64,000 bases of DNA from NCBI RefSeq assembly GCF_910596095.1, contig NC_056552.1:19044611-19108610 (forward strand). The letters are read 5' to 3'. Of the stretch, positions 49,131-60,589 are shown piece after piece. Positions within the stretch are counted from its first letter, which is position 1, and each line of letters starts with the position of its first letter. The DNA comes from Thunnus maccoyii (lineage: Eukaryota > Chordata > Actinopteri > Scombriformes > Scombridae). The notes beneath the pieces are model-generated. The model had not been told where the DNA came from. It did no database searches and was given only the letters and a program-made list of their open reading frames with translations. A program made the translations under genes and the position numbers.

Positions 49131-50355
49131 CGAGAATCACAGCTCACCAAACTGATTATAAAAAGCATGGCCGCGCTGCATGATAATCCAGATTAAGAGT
49201 CTAGCAGCCCCAACAGACGCACACACACAAACTCACCCACACCACACAAATATGCAGAGGGTAAACGCTTTCTAATTGTACAAAACACGGTGATGGCTAA
49301 AGTTCAATCTGGAGGTTAAATAGTATTGTTTTCTATTCTGCTGCACTCACTTCAAGTGCAGCATCATTTTGAGACCATAATGGTACCGGTGATTAGATAA
49401 AACTGGTGCAAATATGTCACTTTTTCCAAACTGTCTTTATTAATGTGTCCGATGGCAAGGAGAAGAATCTTGAAATATTCTCATGACAACAAAGAAAGAA
49501 AGAAGAGGATGAAAGAATGATATTCTCCTCTTCTCCCTTTCCCTCCCTCCATCTTGGCCTATATAAAACACACTGGAAGCCCTAGAAATGACAACATGAA
49601 GAACGGGGCAGAGTGGTGTGCAGGCTGCAACTGGGGTGAGAGACAATAACCCCCATCCATCACTGACTGGAGGAGGTGTTCTTAAACATTAAGGCTGGCT
49701 GCATGACTGACTGTCAATACTCACTCAAGACTCAGTACAAGGATGCATGTACAGTTCAGTTTCCCTTTTCCTCTGGCACCCTCTCTTATCTCTTATTTTA
49801 TTATCTGTTGTCTTTGTATTATAGTATTTAGTAGATTTATCTTCATGTCTATACTTTTTTTAAACAAAGCATTGTTTTTGCAGCTTTATGCTGTTTATCC
49901 TATGATTTATTGCACTTCATTCTTCTGGAAACCTTGTGTTTCTACATTAAAGAGTGCTATATGTAGTTTTTGTTATTGTGTCATGCATACAACCGTGGCC
50001 AGCCTGCATGGGTTTACAAGACACTATAAAGTCATACAAGTCATATCTAGATTCAAAATGCTATGTATACATTTCCAAACAATACTACCAAAGATTTTCA
50101 GACCTTTATGTCTACATTAAAAGATTTTTTTGAAAAAGTCACACAATATATTAGATCTACTGTAGATTGGAAATGTGATATACTGGGTGCAAAATGACGT
50201 ATTAAAGACCATACATGATGCACAGCTTTTTCAAATGCAGTCCAACTGATCCTATAGAGATTTCCAGGTTGAGAACCACAAAAGTAGAAGAAACTGTTGC
50301 TCTGGCTGTATTATGTAATGACTACATGTGTGAGAAGCAGTTCTTTTACTTCATA
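49131..50355. other. intergenic upstream of tex2, nothing recognised
   Basis: Contains CpG-containing sequence next to the candidate tex2 first exon and then AT-rich sequence. The 125-codon frame at 49743-50120 is Phe/Ile/Cys-rich and matches nothing I know. Confidence 0.4.
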
Positions 50356-50360
50356 TAATA

Positions 50361-50760
50361 TAAGGCAAGGCAAGTTTATCTGTATAGCAGATTTCAACAA
50401 GACAATTCAAAGTGCTTTACATAGAGCATAAAAGGCATCAAGACAGAATATAAAAGTAACACAAGGCAATATAAAAATGACATTTTTTACATATTTAAAT
50501 ACAATTAAAAGGTGTTAAATTGGAAATGAAAAGAAACTAAAATAGAATAAGACAGATAAAACAGGAGAATAAAAGTTACAGTACAGTGTAAGATATTAAT
50601 CCTCAAATTTGTTTTAATAAAAGGCAAACAGAAAAGTCTTCAGCTGTGATTTAAAAGAACTGAGAGTTGCAGCAGACCTGCAGTTTTCTGGAAGTTTATT
50701 CCAGATATATGGAGCATAAGAAGGTGTATTATTTATAGTGCACTGGTATGTTTATTAAAG
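50361..50760 (+). repeat. interspersed repeat, 'caagtttatctgtatagca' family
   Basis: Blocks 'ggcaaggcaagtttatctgt', 'acaattcaaagtgctttaca', 'aaaagaactgagagttgcag', 'cagacctgcagttttctgga' and 'agtttattccagatatatgg' are, from memory, those of a repeat common in percomorph fish. Its class is uncertain. No termini or target duplication are clear. Confidence 0.5.
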
Positions 50761-51442
50761 CCTTGATCATGATCAAGGATCTCTGTATCCGGACTGGAGA
50801 GGAAATCATTTCTTATGACAAATAACTTCATATTAGACCTGTTATGTAACAAATGACAGCTATACCAGCCATGATATAGCTGTATAATTAATATAACTTG
50901 CTGAAAAAATAATACCTGATGAAGGCCATTCAGACTGAAATGATATGAACTAAACCAGCAGCAAGTGAAAAAGTGTGCATGACTCTTTACTTTTACTCAT
51001 ATACAATGAATATAAAAAGTATCTAATGAGAGTGTTTTTTTTACCTTATTAAATATAATTACACTTCATGATGTAATTCGGTTATCATAATAAATCTCAG
51101 CAGACTTCTCTATCTTGCCATATTAGTATAATTGCTGCTTTACATAAGAATGGAATCCACATATTATTTGCATGGACTATATTTAGAGTGCAGCTATGAA
51201 AGGCCTGCTGTTTAACATATCTCCCTGGCATATGGTATTATGATAATTACGCAGCTATTACTTCAGTGCACGGGTTTGTGAAATTAAATGAGCGCTGTGG
51301 CCCAGGGGGCTTGATTGCTCCCACTAACCCCACTTCAATATCCCCTGCATGTCTGGTGTGTGTGAACGTGAGTGACTGCGGGCATGTGAATGTTGGCCAT
51401 CCCCCCTCAGTGCGCGCGCACACACACACATACATACCTTGC

Positions 51443-51475
51443 CATCTGTTGACATATGCAGCTGTTCAAAAATAG
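51443..51475 (+). promoter_or_regulatory. E-box/MEF2-like cluster upstream of neurl2
   Basis: Three E-boxes, CATCTG (51443-51448), CATATG (51453-51458) and CAGCTG (51459-51464), are followed two bases later by TCAAAAATAG (51466-51475), one mismatch from the MEF2 consensus YTAWWWWTAR. A further CAGCTG is at 51709-51714. The arrangement suits a muscle-expressed gene, as NEURL2/Ozz is known to be. It is sequence-only evidence. Confidence 0.4.
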
Positions 51476-51539
51476 CCCTCTACCAGAAGCTTCCCTGAGT
51501 AGCCAACAGATAGGACGAGCAAGGCTCCTATCCTGGGTC

Positions 51540-51624
51540 TGTGCAAGTTGTGTCTCTATAGTGACCACATTTTGGCCGCCAACAATCAGAAACCACTGCG
51601 AGACAATCTGATTGGAGAGTTTCG
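51540..51624 (+). other. candidate 5' noncoding exon of neurl2
   Basis: TTTCG|GTAAGT at 51624/51625 is a strong donor. A matching acceptor, CACTAG at 51691-51696, precedes the exon with the start codon, so a 72-nt leader intron is possible. The exon start is unknown. If the intron is not used, this is simply continuous leader. Confidence 0.35.
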
Positions 51625-51731
51625 GTAAGTCTGTCCCTTTTTGTTATGTTTTTTGTTTGGGAATTTCTTCTTGATAGTCACTTTTCTCTGCACTAGAGTG
51701 ACTGCTTCAGCTGGTGGAAACGTAACTTCAA

Positions 51732-52748
51732 ATGGAGTGCTTTTCTGACCATTTCATGGAGTTCCACCCCATCCATGGAAGAAACGTGCAGCTGGAACAC
51801 TCAGGAACTCAGGCAACTCGGGTGGAGAGCTTTGCTCATGGAGTGTGTTTCAGCAAATACTCCTTGAAGCCAGGGGAGATTTTTCTCATAGAGATCGAGG
51901 ACAAGGAGCTGGGCTGGTGTGGCCACCTCCGGGTCGGCCTGACCGCCAGGGACCCCAGGAGCTTAGAGGTGGTGCCCGAGTATTCCATCCCGGACCTGAC
52001 AGACCTGGGCGACAGTTGGATCTTCGCAATCACTCGCAACCACAACAAGGTCATAGAGGAGGTGGACGCAGGAGCAGGTGGCCAAGAGGCTGGAGAAGGA
52101 GCACTTGCTGGGGGTCGGAGGCTCGGGCGGGGGGAGGTGGAAGATGGAGACGTAGGAGGAGGAGGCAACAACACCAAACCAATGACTTTCTTCACTGACT
52201 CTCACTTGTACATTGACAATGTTCGGATCCCCAGAGACAAGCTGGTGGGCCGCAGTCGGCCCGGACGCTTCAGCCACATTCTGGATGACTTGTATAAGAC
52301 AAACACACTACCTCCCACAGCCAGACGCAGCCGCATAGGAGTACTGTATGTGCCTAAAGGGCAAGACCTGGCTGACATGCACATTGTTATCAATGGTGAG
52401 GACATGGGAGCTTCTGCAAAGGGGATCCCCACCATCCAGCCTCTGTATGCTGTGGTGGACGTGTTTGCTGCCACTAAGTGTGTCAGAATTGTCCAGGTGG
52501 AGTATGGATGTAAGTGTCAAAGTGCATGCAGCTATACAAGACACTTTTTGTACATTATTTCCTCATGATTTCTCTCCACTGGCTTCTGCTAATCCACAGT
52601 CTTTTTGTCTTCGTCTTTCTCTGTTGCTTCAGTCTCGTCGTTGCAGACATTGTGCAGAAAGGTCATCCAGAAACACATTGTCCACAGGATGGCCATTGAC
52701 TGGCTGGCGCTGCCAGAGGCACTTAAGCACTACTGCAAGTACGAGTGA
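51732..52748 (+). CDS. neurl2: neuralized-like protein 2 (Ozz), E3 ligase substrate receptor
   Basis: Coding exons 51732-52509 and 52633-52748, GT-AG, 297 aa (human about 285). NEURL2/Ozz is the muscle-enriched substrate receptor of a Cullin-5/Elongin B-C ubiquitin ligase; known mouse targets include membrane beta-catenin. The neuralized (NHR) domain starts near residue 10 (FHPIHGRNVQ; ATRVESFAHGVCFS; KELGWCGHLRVGLTA) and resumes after a Gly/Glu-rich insert (about 111-148) with IPRDKLVGRSRPG, LPPTARRSRIGVL and DMHIVINGEDMGASAKG. Exon 2 encodes a SOCS box (261-297, SSLQTLCRKVIQ ... HYCKYE) ending as in human. The start at 51732 gives an N-terminus shorter than human but joins directly to the conserved FHP/HG block. 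Confidence 0.95.
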
Positions 52749-52934
52749 AGAATATAGACCTGCAATGGACAGAAACATCATCATTGAACTTTCCTACCAA
52801 GACGAGGATATTTATTTTCATAAAGGAAACCTATGTTTGATTGAAAGTGTTAACATTTGACAAAATTCTTGATATCTGCCATGCACTGATAAAACTGGTA
52901 TAACTTATTAATTTAAATGACAATTGCTATCTAA

Positions 52935-52940
52935 AATAAA
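52935..52940 (+). terminator. poly(A) signal of neurl2
   Basis: AATAAA 187 nt past the neurl2 stop, followed by GT-rich sequence (52951-52973), as expected for a cleavage site near 52955. Confidence 0.65.
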
Positions 52941-52974
52941 TTCATAGTATTTGTAAGGTGTCTGCCTGTGTCAT

Positions 52975-53935
52975 TCTTCATCTACTTTCTCCTCACATTG
53001 CAGGTTAAGAATAACTGTGGTATGATTCACCATTATGTTGTCATCACTTCAGTGTTAAGTGCTATACAGGTGTTATACAGGTGTTAATTATTCCGGATGA
53101 TTAAATGTCTACTCAGGTTGAAGATGGGAATTACTTAACTCTTGTCCCGCCCTAACAGGTGCAACAAAGCTAAGAGGAGAGTCAGGGAGATGTCAGTCAA
53201 GCACAGGCTGTACATGCCCACAAGGCTCTGAGAAGATGTCTAATCAGACATAATATCATCATTAAAATGGTCTGTTTGGGTAGGTTTAGTGTGGGTGTGC
53301 AATTCCTTTAAATATCGTGTTCAGTATCATCAAGCCTAGAAAGTAGGCTGTGTCTTGTCTATGTCTTGTGATTTTAAACAGTTTGGATAATTGAACAAGT
53401 AAATAATTCACATTGCAAGCAGCAGTGAGAAGTAAATCAATTACTTTCTGAGTTTGAGTTTTTACAGAATAGTATGTGAGACTGTCAGATAGTGATACGA
53501 ATAGGTATGTTACTGTATCTTATTTCTTTGAGATCTTTTATCAGTATATTGATTGTTTCATTTTTATTTTTATTTTTGAACAAGTCTTCTTTAAGCTTAC
53601 AATGAGACAAATTGTGGTGGTGATCTGAATAGTGAAACTACTGAGACTGCTGAGACATTGTGAAAAGAGCCAGGATTTCTGATTCAATTTTAAACAAACC
53701 TATATGTATCTGACTCCAAAAGTCAAAAAGTGTCACCTGTTCAGTTGATATCGTCAACTGAAACTTAGATTCTCTGATTTCCAGCATTTTTCCCTCACTG
53801 GCAGAGTTTCACGGAGTTTTCTTATCAAAACTAGATTAAACCCAAACTCAATGTGCCAAAACAAAACATGGGAGTACTTCACATCCACCTGTGCTCCTGC
53901 TGTCAGACACTGACACCTAGTGCTCATTCAGGGTA
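52975..53935. other. intergenic between neurl2 and msrb1
   Basis: AT-rich sequence without recognisable exons, repeats or RNA genes. A GC box GGGCGG (53944-53949) close to the right edge may serve the msrb1 promoter. Confidence 0.45.
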
Positions 53936-54116
53936 ACAGCAGTGGGCGGAGCTCCTGTTAAATCTCCAGCCGGGAGAGATCACCTCACGCCAGAGAAAGA
54001 AAACAAGAGACTGCTCCAGAGAGCCCTGTCCTGTGATCTAACGCAGCCGTTTGAAGAAACATTGAGCCAGATTAAAGATTTATTCTGCTGCAGCTCGTCA
54101 GTGCAGACGCCAAAGC

Positions 54117-56459
54117 ATGTCTTTTTGTCAGTTTGTTGGCGGTGAGATCTACAAGGATCATTTCAAACCAGGTGAGCTGGCGGTGACTTATACAGTAAGC
54201 AGTGATGTGATGTAACCTCCCTTTAGTCTGGATTATGGAGGATAAAATTGCCATTTCACTTTTTTTTAGGTCTGCTTCTCAATTTATTAGGCTATTAGAT
54301 TTGTTAAAAACGTCATGGTTAATAATGAATAGTTTTTAATTGAAAATAATTATTCAAATATTGTGTAATATCACCGTGACGTGTACAGAGGAAGGGCATA
54401 GTATGACAATATTTTGGGATATGCAAATGAAAAAGAACAGTTTAGGCCCACCTTTATTTAAATTTCATGATATCTCAGATTTGTCTAATTAAGTGAAGCT
54501 TATAATGGAAATAAATAATAAATAAATCTGCTATGAACGCTTGTTGTAAAAAACAAAGCAGTAATATCTTTTTATGTCATATTGAAATCCACTTTTTACC
54601 ACTATGGCCTTAAATCTGAGTTTAAGCAGTGTGTTTACAAGCATGATTTGTGACATCACAACTAGTTTGGAGCCAATCATAGTCCAGTATGTAACTTCAA
54701 CAACTGTGATGTGGAAACTTGAATGTCATTTCACTGCAAAACCGTACATCACTGTACAACCCTGTATGTGACAAATAAAACATTTGAACCTTGAAGCCTC
54801 CAGCACATACACTGAGAATGGACTCAACAGTGAAGTAAGAGACATTTTGTGTTCATCAATTAAACTTTTGAAATTAACAATATTTGCATATTCATAGATT
54901 CAGGATTTTTCAATGAGGGAGAAGGAGCAGATGTCATTTTTAAAGGTTTTTTTTAACCAGCTTTATTTGTGGAACAACCATACCAGAGTATTTTATATGT
55001 CTTAAAACATGTCTGGAAGGGATCGTTAAGTAAAATTTACAGTGGTTCACAACCTATTTTAGGCTTGTGACCCCATAAATTAAAGCAGTGTTTACATTTG
55101 AACCCCTCCTCACATGATATGGATTTAGTTTTGACACATTTTCAGCAGTTCAAACAAAGTGATTTTTCCCTCTCGGATTATTTTATATGAAGGAGTTTAA
55201 AGGGACATTAAAGAAGTATAAGTGATGCATATTTTAAAGGACAAAAGCAAAATGATAGTATAGTCAGAATTATTATTATTATTATTTAAAATCCTTTTAA
55301 TCATCTTGTGACCCCTCAGATTTACCTTGGGCCCCCTTGAGGGGGGTCCAGCCCCAGTATCTCTCAAGTAATGAAAAAAAGCAACTGCCTCTACCTTTTA
55401 ACTTATCTGTTCCCTGCAGGTATGTATGTATGCTCCAAGTGTAACCATCCACTGTTCTCCAGTCGCTCCAAGTTCGCCCACTCGTCTCCCTGGCCTGCTT
55501 TTACCAACACCATCAGAGAGGACAGCGTCACCAAGATGATGGAGACTCTCACCGCTTTCAAGGTCAGAGTCACAATAACTACTGTCATACAACAGAATTA
55601 ATACATTTTTTTAATCACTCGCTTGAAAGTACTGGATCCTCTTTGTTTTAGACACAGGAACCAATACTTTCATCTTATCATTACGTACACAGGTTCTTTG
55701 TGGCAAGTGCGGCAACGGGCTGGGTCACGAGTTTGTGAATGACGGCCCAGAAGAGGGAGTGTCACGTTTTTGAATATTCAGTCACTCGCTCAAGTTTGTC
55801 CCCAACAAAGGTGAGATAAACACAGACAGGAGTGAGGAAATTTAGATTAACTCCTGTTTCATAACAATTTGATTTTAAAATTCCAAGCGTGCAGGCCTTA
55901 AGAGTCAGATCAACCAAATCATAAGACTTTCCAGAAACAGTGCCCAGGGTCAGTCAGGATAATCCACAGACCTCACTGTCAGCAGTTTTAATCAGGACCT
56001 ATTTTCTGCAGAAAGTAGGAAATAGTGAAAACTCTCTGCAGCAAGGTCTGTAGATTGTCCTGCGTAACCAGGACATTGTTTTTGGAAAGAGATGTTGGTT
56101 TTGTGGATGTTTTTTTTATGATCCTTTGTGCGCAAATGAAATTCCATTCACCTCCTTTGCACTGAGGTTACAACAACAGAGTGGTGGAAGGCTTTAAACT
56201 TTTGTAAATAAATCCAAAACTACAGTATCTACATAGTTAACTATGACTGGCATAAGTGAAAAAATGTGTTTTTGTGTCATTTGGGTAAACTGACATTTTA
56301 GTGTATGTGTGTATAATTAGTGCTCAACTTACAGTTTTTCTTCTAACCATTAATTGAGATGTTTTTGTACAATTTGACAGACATTAAGGTTGGTAATAGT
56401 GGATAACTCTTAGTGAATTTCTGCTTTGTCTCTGTCTCTCAGGCAAGGATAAGCAATAA
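54117..56459 (+). CDS. msrb1: methionine-R-sulfoxide reductase B1 (selenoprotein R)
   Basis: Exons: 54117-54171, 55420-55562, 55693-55810, 56443-56459; all GT-AG, 110 aa when TGA at 55771-55773 is read as selenocysteine (human 116 aa). MSRB1 reduces methionine-R-sulfoxide, including on actin, in cytosol and nucleus. The start [10 protein letters not shown] matches the family. Zinc cysteines are C23-x2-C26 (YVCSKC) and C69-x2-C72 (LCGKCG). HSSPWPAF and GNGLGHEF are family signatures. The catalytic Sec is U93 in [14 protein letters not shown], where human has U95. The stop TAA is in a 17-nt last exon. The conserved sequence after TGA and the downstream SECIS exclude a true stop. A routine gene finder would truncate the protein or drop the exon. 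Confidence 0.97.
54595..54880 (+). repeat. interspersed repeat, family B, plus-strand copy (msrb1 intron 1)
   Basis: Shares the ordered blocks listed for the inverted copy at 3690-3935, including 'ttaaatctgagtttaa', 'gatttgtgacatcaca', 'ggagccaat' and 'cctccag', then 'cactgagaatgga'. Family unknown to me. Confidence 0.6.
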
Positions 56460-56523
56460 AGAGCGAGGTAGGACTTATCACTCCAGCTGCTGTATCTGCT
56501 GCTCAGTCCAGGACCAGTGAACA

Positions 56524-56598
56524 GGTCGGAGTCAATTGGTGACGTGGACAGGGGAAAGTCCTGAGAAGGACATCCTGTCCACTGATGTATCTCTGACC
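56524..56598 (+). promoter_or_regulatory. SECIS element (type II) of msrb1
   Basis: In the 3' UTR 65 nt after the stop. Lower helix: 56524-56531 pairs with 56591-56598 (8 bp, one G-T). SECIS core: TGAC (56540-56543) opposite TGAT (56583-56586). Upper helix: GTGGACAGG (56544-56552) pairs perfectly with CCTGTCCAC (56574-56582). The conserved A residues are in 56555-56557, and an apical mini-stem GTCC/GGAC (56558-56561, 56568-56571) with a six-base loop makes it type II. It recruits SBP2 and the Sec elongation factor to decode UGA. Confidence 0.93.
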
Positions 56599-57230
56599 AG
56601 CCTGTGACACAGGGACAGGGCCATACATGTGCAAATATTCCTTTACAGAAATGTCACATTCCTTAAATACCTCATATTTAAGTACTTATTAACTCCAAGT
56701 TTTAAATAAATATATTTGCAGATACATCTTATTTTAGCTAGAAATGAAATTTTTGAGTTATAGAAAGATGCATAGTTTAATGTTTTTGTTAAGCAACTAC
56801 TCACCAGTCCTTTCTGACATCTTATTCACTACCTGTGTGAATTTACGTTATAGCTACTGAGTCATTTACTCCACAGTATTGAAACTAGTTGTGTCAGACT
56901 TTAACAATACTATCTATGCATTGATGAAGTCCACATTTCTAGTAAGTCTGCACATTTGGTATCTGTTTTCTATGTTTATTTTCAGACTATACAATAGCAA
57001 AGAAACTGTTAAGCAGCTGTATGAATCAGCTACATTTTTCTTCCTACTTGTCATGTACTGTAAGCTGGTTTACTTGAACAGATTGATTTCATTTATTGAG
57101 CTTTTTCGCCTGTGCAAAAGTAATTCTTTTACGAAATACTGTGTGCATTTACATTTCCTAAATTTAACTTAAACAGTTTGATTTATCCTTCTTTGCTACA
57201 TTTTATTAATGCTTATATGAAGGAACTAAC

Positions 57231-57236
57231 AATAAA
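57231..57236 (+). terminator. poly(A) signal of msrb1
   Basis: AATAAA followed by T-rich sequence ending in TTGTGCTTTATTT; gives a 3' UTR of about 0.8 kb that includes the SECIS. An earlier AATAAA at 56705-56710 could serve as an alternative and would also keep the SECIS. Confidence 0.5.
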
Positions 57237-57239
57237 AAT

Positions 57240-60200
57240 ATAGTTTGATAGATTTTTTTCTTGTGCTTTATTTATGAATTTTCAGACAGGCAAAGGAACC
57301 GATGTTTCCTAGATTGACCTCTAGATGGAGTTAGACCCTGCTAGATCACACTCACATCCTCTACAGTAGTATAGAATCCTCAGTATAGTCTGATGTATAA
57401 AAAAATATGTGATACTCTGTCCTTGAATATGGTGCACTGTCTGCTGTCGTGTAGACACTTGCTTGATATGAGCACAGAGTGTATGTGTTTGTTTTCTTCC
57501 ATTAAATTTGTGTATTTTGTTAACGTTTGTTCAAGTTTGAGTAGCTAACACGGGACCCGACTCTCTTTGGCCCAGCTGCAGGCTATATACTCTGGGCTCC
57601 GGGGGCTGGCAAAGACCGTGAGGTTTAGAGGAGTAGTCTTGCCGCCTGGTGAGAGATCGAGGGCTATCATTACAAAGGAAGTACACACATACACGCACAA
57701 ACAAGCACAGAAAAATGTGTGTGCCAGTCAACACATTGCAATAGGTCACGCACATGCAACACCACACTCAAGCATTTCAAAATTATGTTATCATATGCAT
57801 TGGTGTCTCTCACTCTTCCGTCATATACAGTGTTCACAAATACTTACACGCCAAAACACACACAGAAAGACACACTGCACTTTAATGGTCTCACCACAAA
57901 CAAGTAAAGTTTGAAGCCTATTTTCTTTCAAAACATCACTTCTTGTAGCGTGCAATTACGAGAGGTCATCATAACATTCATAGATGTCGATGAACTCTCA
58001 GCATCAACAGTTTGAATATTCTCGAGCACCCCTCCACTTCCATCCAACTTAATTTCTACATGCTGCCAAAGGTATTCAAATGAATTTCAGCCTCAGTGTG
58101 GCTGAGAAGCCTGACCTTGCATTGAGGTTGTTATGGCTGAGTAAATTTCCTCTTGTGTTGTCTTGGCAGGCAAACACTCAGTACTTTATCCTTTAAGGGT
58201 AGTCCATTTGGTGGATGTTTTTTACCCCAACTGCCTTTCAGTGCTGTGAGTGCATGCATTTTTAGCATAGGTGGTCCCGCTAGCGATCAAACCCACAACC
58301 TTGGCTATGGTTGTGTTGCACTCTGCCCATCAAACTCTAGAGGAGAAGCCATGTTTGATAAGCACAAAGCAAATAAAGGCAGATGAGAGTGTGATTGCTA
58401 CATCAGATAACTGAGGTGAAGCCTATAATTAAAGAAAAAACGACCCTTGGATCTTCTTATGCTGTTTAATTCCATCAGTCTGTGATGTTTGGTGCATTCC
58501 AGCTGTAATTTACTTTTTTGATGTACTCACCTCAACCTCAACCTGTTATTTATATCTACTTCATGGTCTACCCACACATGCTTTCCCCAGGACATTTTTT
58601 CTCATTTCTTCCTTTTCTTTTTTCTTCCTTTTCTTCACCTGCTGGTGAGGTGTCCTTATGAAAAAAACAAACAAGCCAAGCTAGCAACTTTGTACTCAGC
58701 AGAGTGGTGCTTCCAGCGAAACGCCAACAGTAGAATGCTAATGCTTTATTTTACAGGTACTTTAATTTCACACTAATTTCCTAGAAACATTTTACAGAAA
58801 AGATAGTGCAATTTGGTACAAATTATAAGAAAAAAAACTAGTAACTTTAACTGACATAAAATACTAAGTTTTCAGTGTATAGTTTTGTGTGTCAAACTAT
58901 ACATTAGCATTTCTTAAAAACTCTATAATGAGCTCATTTCCCACATACTACCAAATTACATAACCCTTTCAAAGACATGTCCTCAGAATTAACAGGAAAT
59001 TATTGAAAAAACCTAATATGCCTATTAAGACTTTTTGCAAATTAACAACTACATTTGAACCCAAATAAAGTGTGTGGGCACTTACCAACTTAACACCTTT
59101 TTCAATTTTTTCTTATAATTTGTCCCGAATTGCACCAAACTTTCTGTAAAATGAACCAATACTTGCAAATTACAGAGAAAGTTTCATTCACATTACTAAG
59201 AAAATTTCCAGGAAATTAGTGTTAAATTAAGGGAGCTGTATAAAATAAAGTGATACCAATGCTAACATGCAAATGTAGTGGTGACCAGCTTGGCTTAGCA
59301 TGTTAGCATGCTAACATTTGCAAGTGCTAACTAGTATTTGGTCATAACTAATGCAGAAATTAATATTTTGATGTGGTAATGGCACAAGATGAGAAGTGAA
59401 TAGATCACAAATGTTATTATGATGTGTTAACAGAAAGTGAAGCAAATTTTCATGGTATTGGTGCAAATTTGACAGCTATAAAGTTTGAGTAGTCTTTGTT
59501 TATTTGCCCAAAACAGCTAATGTTAAACGCTAGCTAGCAATGTAGCTTAGCCTCTGATCTTGAAACTCACCAAAAACCCCACATCTGTTATTTTCCTCCC
59601 ATATCTCTCCTTTTTCTACTCGTCTCTGTACAAAGTAGATTCGTCCACACCCCTAGCATGATTAAAACCTGTTTTTATACCTTGGATTTTCAGAGACTGA
59701 ACCTTCCTTCTGAAGGTTTTCTTTCATTTGCCCCCCATTTTTTCTTTTCTTTCTGTGCCTGACAGACACCTGACTATATTTTTAATGATATGTCATCTAA
59801 GTGTAGCCATTTATCCTCAGGAAAAAGAAAACACACAACTGTGCTGAAATGTTTTAAGGGGATTTTTTTCTTTATAGCTGACATATGTGTATTATATCCT
59901 TCCCATCAGTGCTTTACAATTCTATTTCCCAGGAAACTAGACTTCAAAAGGAGTGTTTTGGCAATAACAAAGTGGTATGTGTCTGGACCACTACTACGTT
60001 AACATACCAAACTGGTTTGAACAGTGATGTGGTTCATAAAATGCTTCCTCTTGGCATTTTGTGCCTCAACTACTAGACAGATGCATCAGCAATAATTTAT
60101 CTTCTCATCTCTGATGTTCCCCACTTTATGACTCATATTCATCATCAGACAGACACAGCATTTTGAGTTTCACACTGATTGAATTAATCTGTCTACTCAA

Positions 60201-60255
60201 AAGAAGTGCTTTCTTGATGCAATGTGAACTCAGCATACTATTTTCACCAACAAAC
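57240..60255. other. intergenic, nothing recognised
   Basis: Mostly AT-rich. A GC-richer patch (57560-57665) opens a 115-codon plus frame (57567-57914) whose first 35 residues look non-repetitive, but I recognise no family and the rest reads CA-rich repeat. A palindrome TTAGCATGTTAGCATGCTAA near 59296 resembles the family C 3' block. Confidence 0.4.
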
Positions 60256-60582
60256 AGGGGTGGCTGTGGCTCAGGAGGTAGAGCGGGTCGTCCACTAATT
60301 GGCGGTTCGATGCCCGGCTCCTCCAGTCCACATGTCGAAGTGTGCTTGGGCAAGATACTGAACCCCAAATTGCTCCTGATGGCTGTGCCATCGGTGTGTG
60401 AGTGTATGTGTGAATGAATAAAACTCCTCCTGATGAGCAGGTTGGCACCTTGTATGGCAGCCTCTGCCATCAGTGTTTGAATGTGTGTGTGAATGGATGA
60501 ATGTGGCATGTAGTGTAAAAGCGCTTTGAGTGATTGGAAGACTTGAAAGGTGCTGTATAAATGCAATCCATTTACCATTCCA
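60256..60582 (+). mobile_element. tRNA-derived SINE
   Basis: The head carries RNA polymerase III promoter boxes: A box TGGCTCAGGAGG (60267-60278) and B box GGTTCGATGCC (60304-60314). The body contains 'cttgggcaagatactgaacc', 'gtgccatcggtgtgtgag', 'gtagtgtaaaagcgctttga' and the tail 'gctgtataaatgcaatccat', typical of an abundant teleost SINE (from memory). It is not a tRNA gene: the 3' half does not fold back on the 5' acceptor stem. Confidence 0.8.
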
Positions 60583-60589
60583 TTTAAAC

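Noticed and set aside
51836-52277. Overlapping frames on both strands
   Set aside because: Shadows of the GC-rich neurl2 exon 1.
55771-55773. Premature stop, msrb1 as pseudogene
   Set aside because: The frame continues with conserved MsrB1 sequence and a complete SECIS follows, so it is selenocysteine.
60267-60330. tRNA gene
   Set aside because: A and B boxes are present but no acceptor-stem pairing is seen; the downstream body is that of a SINE.
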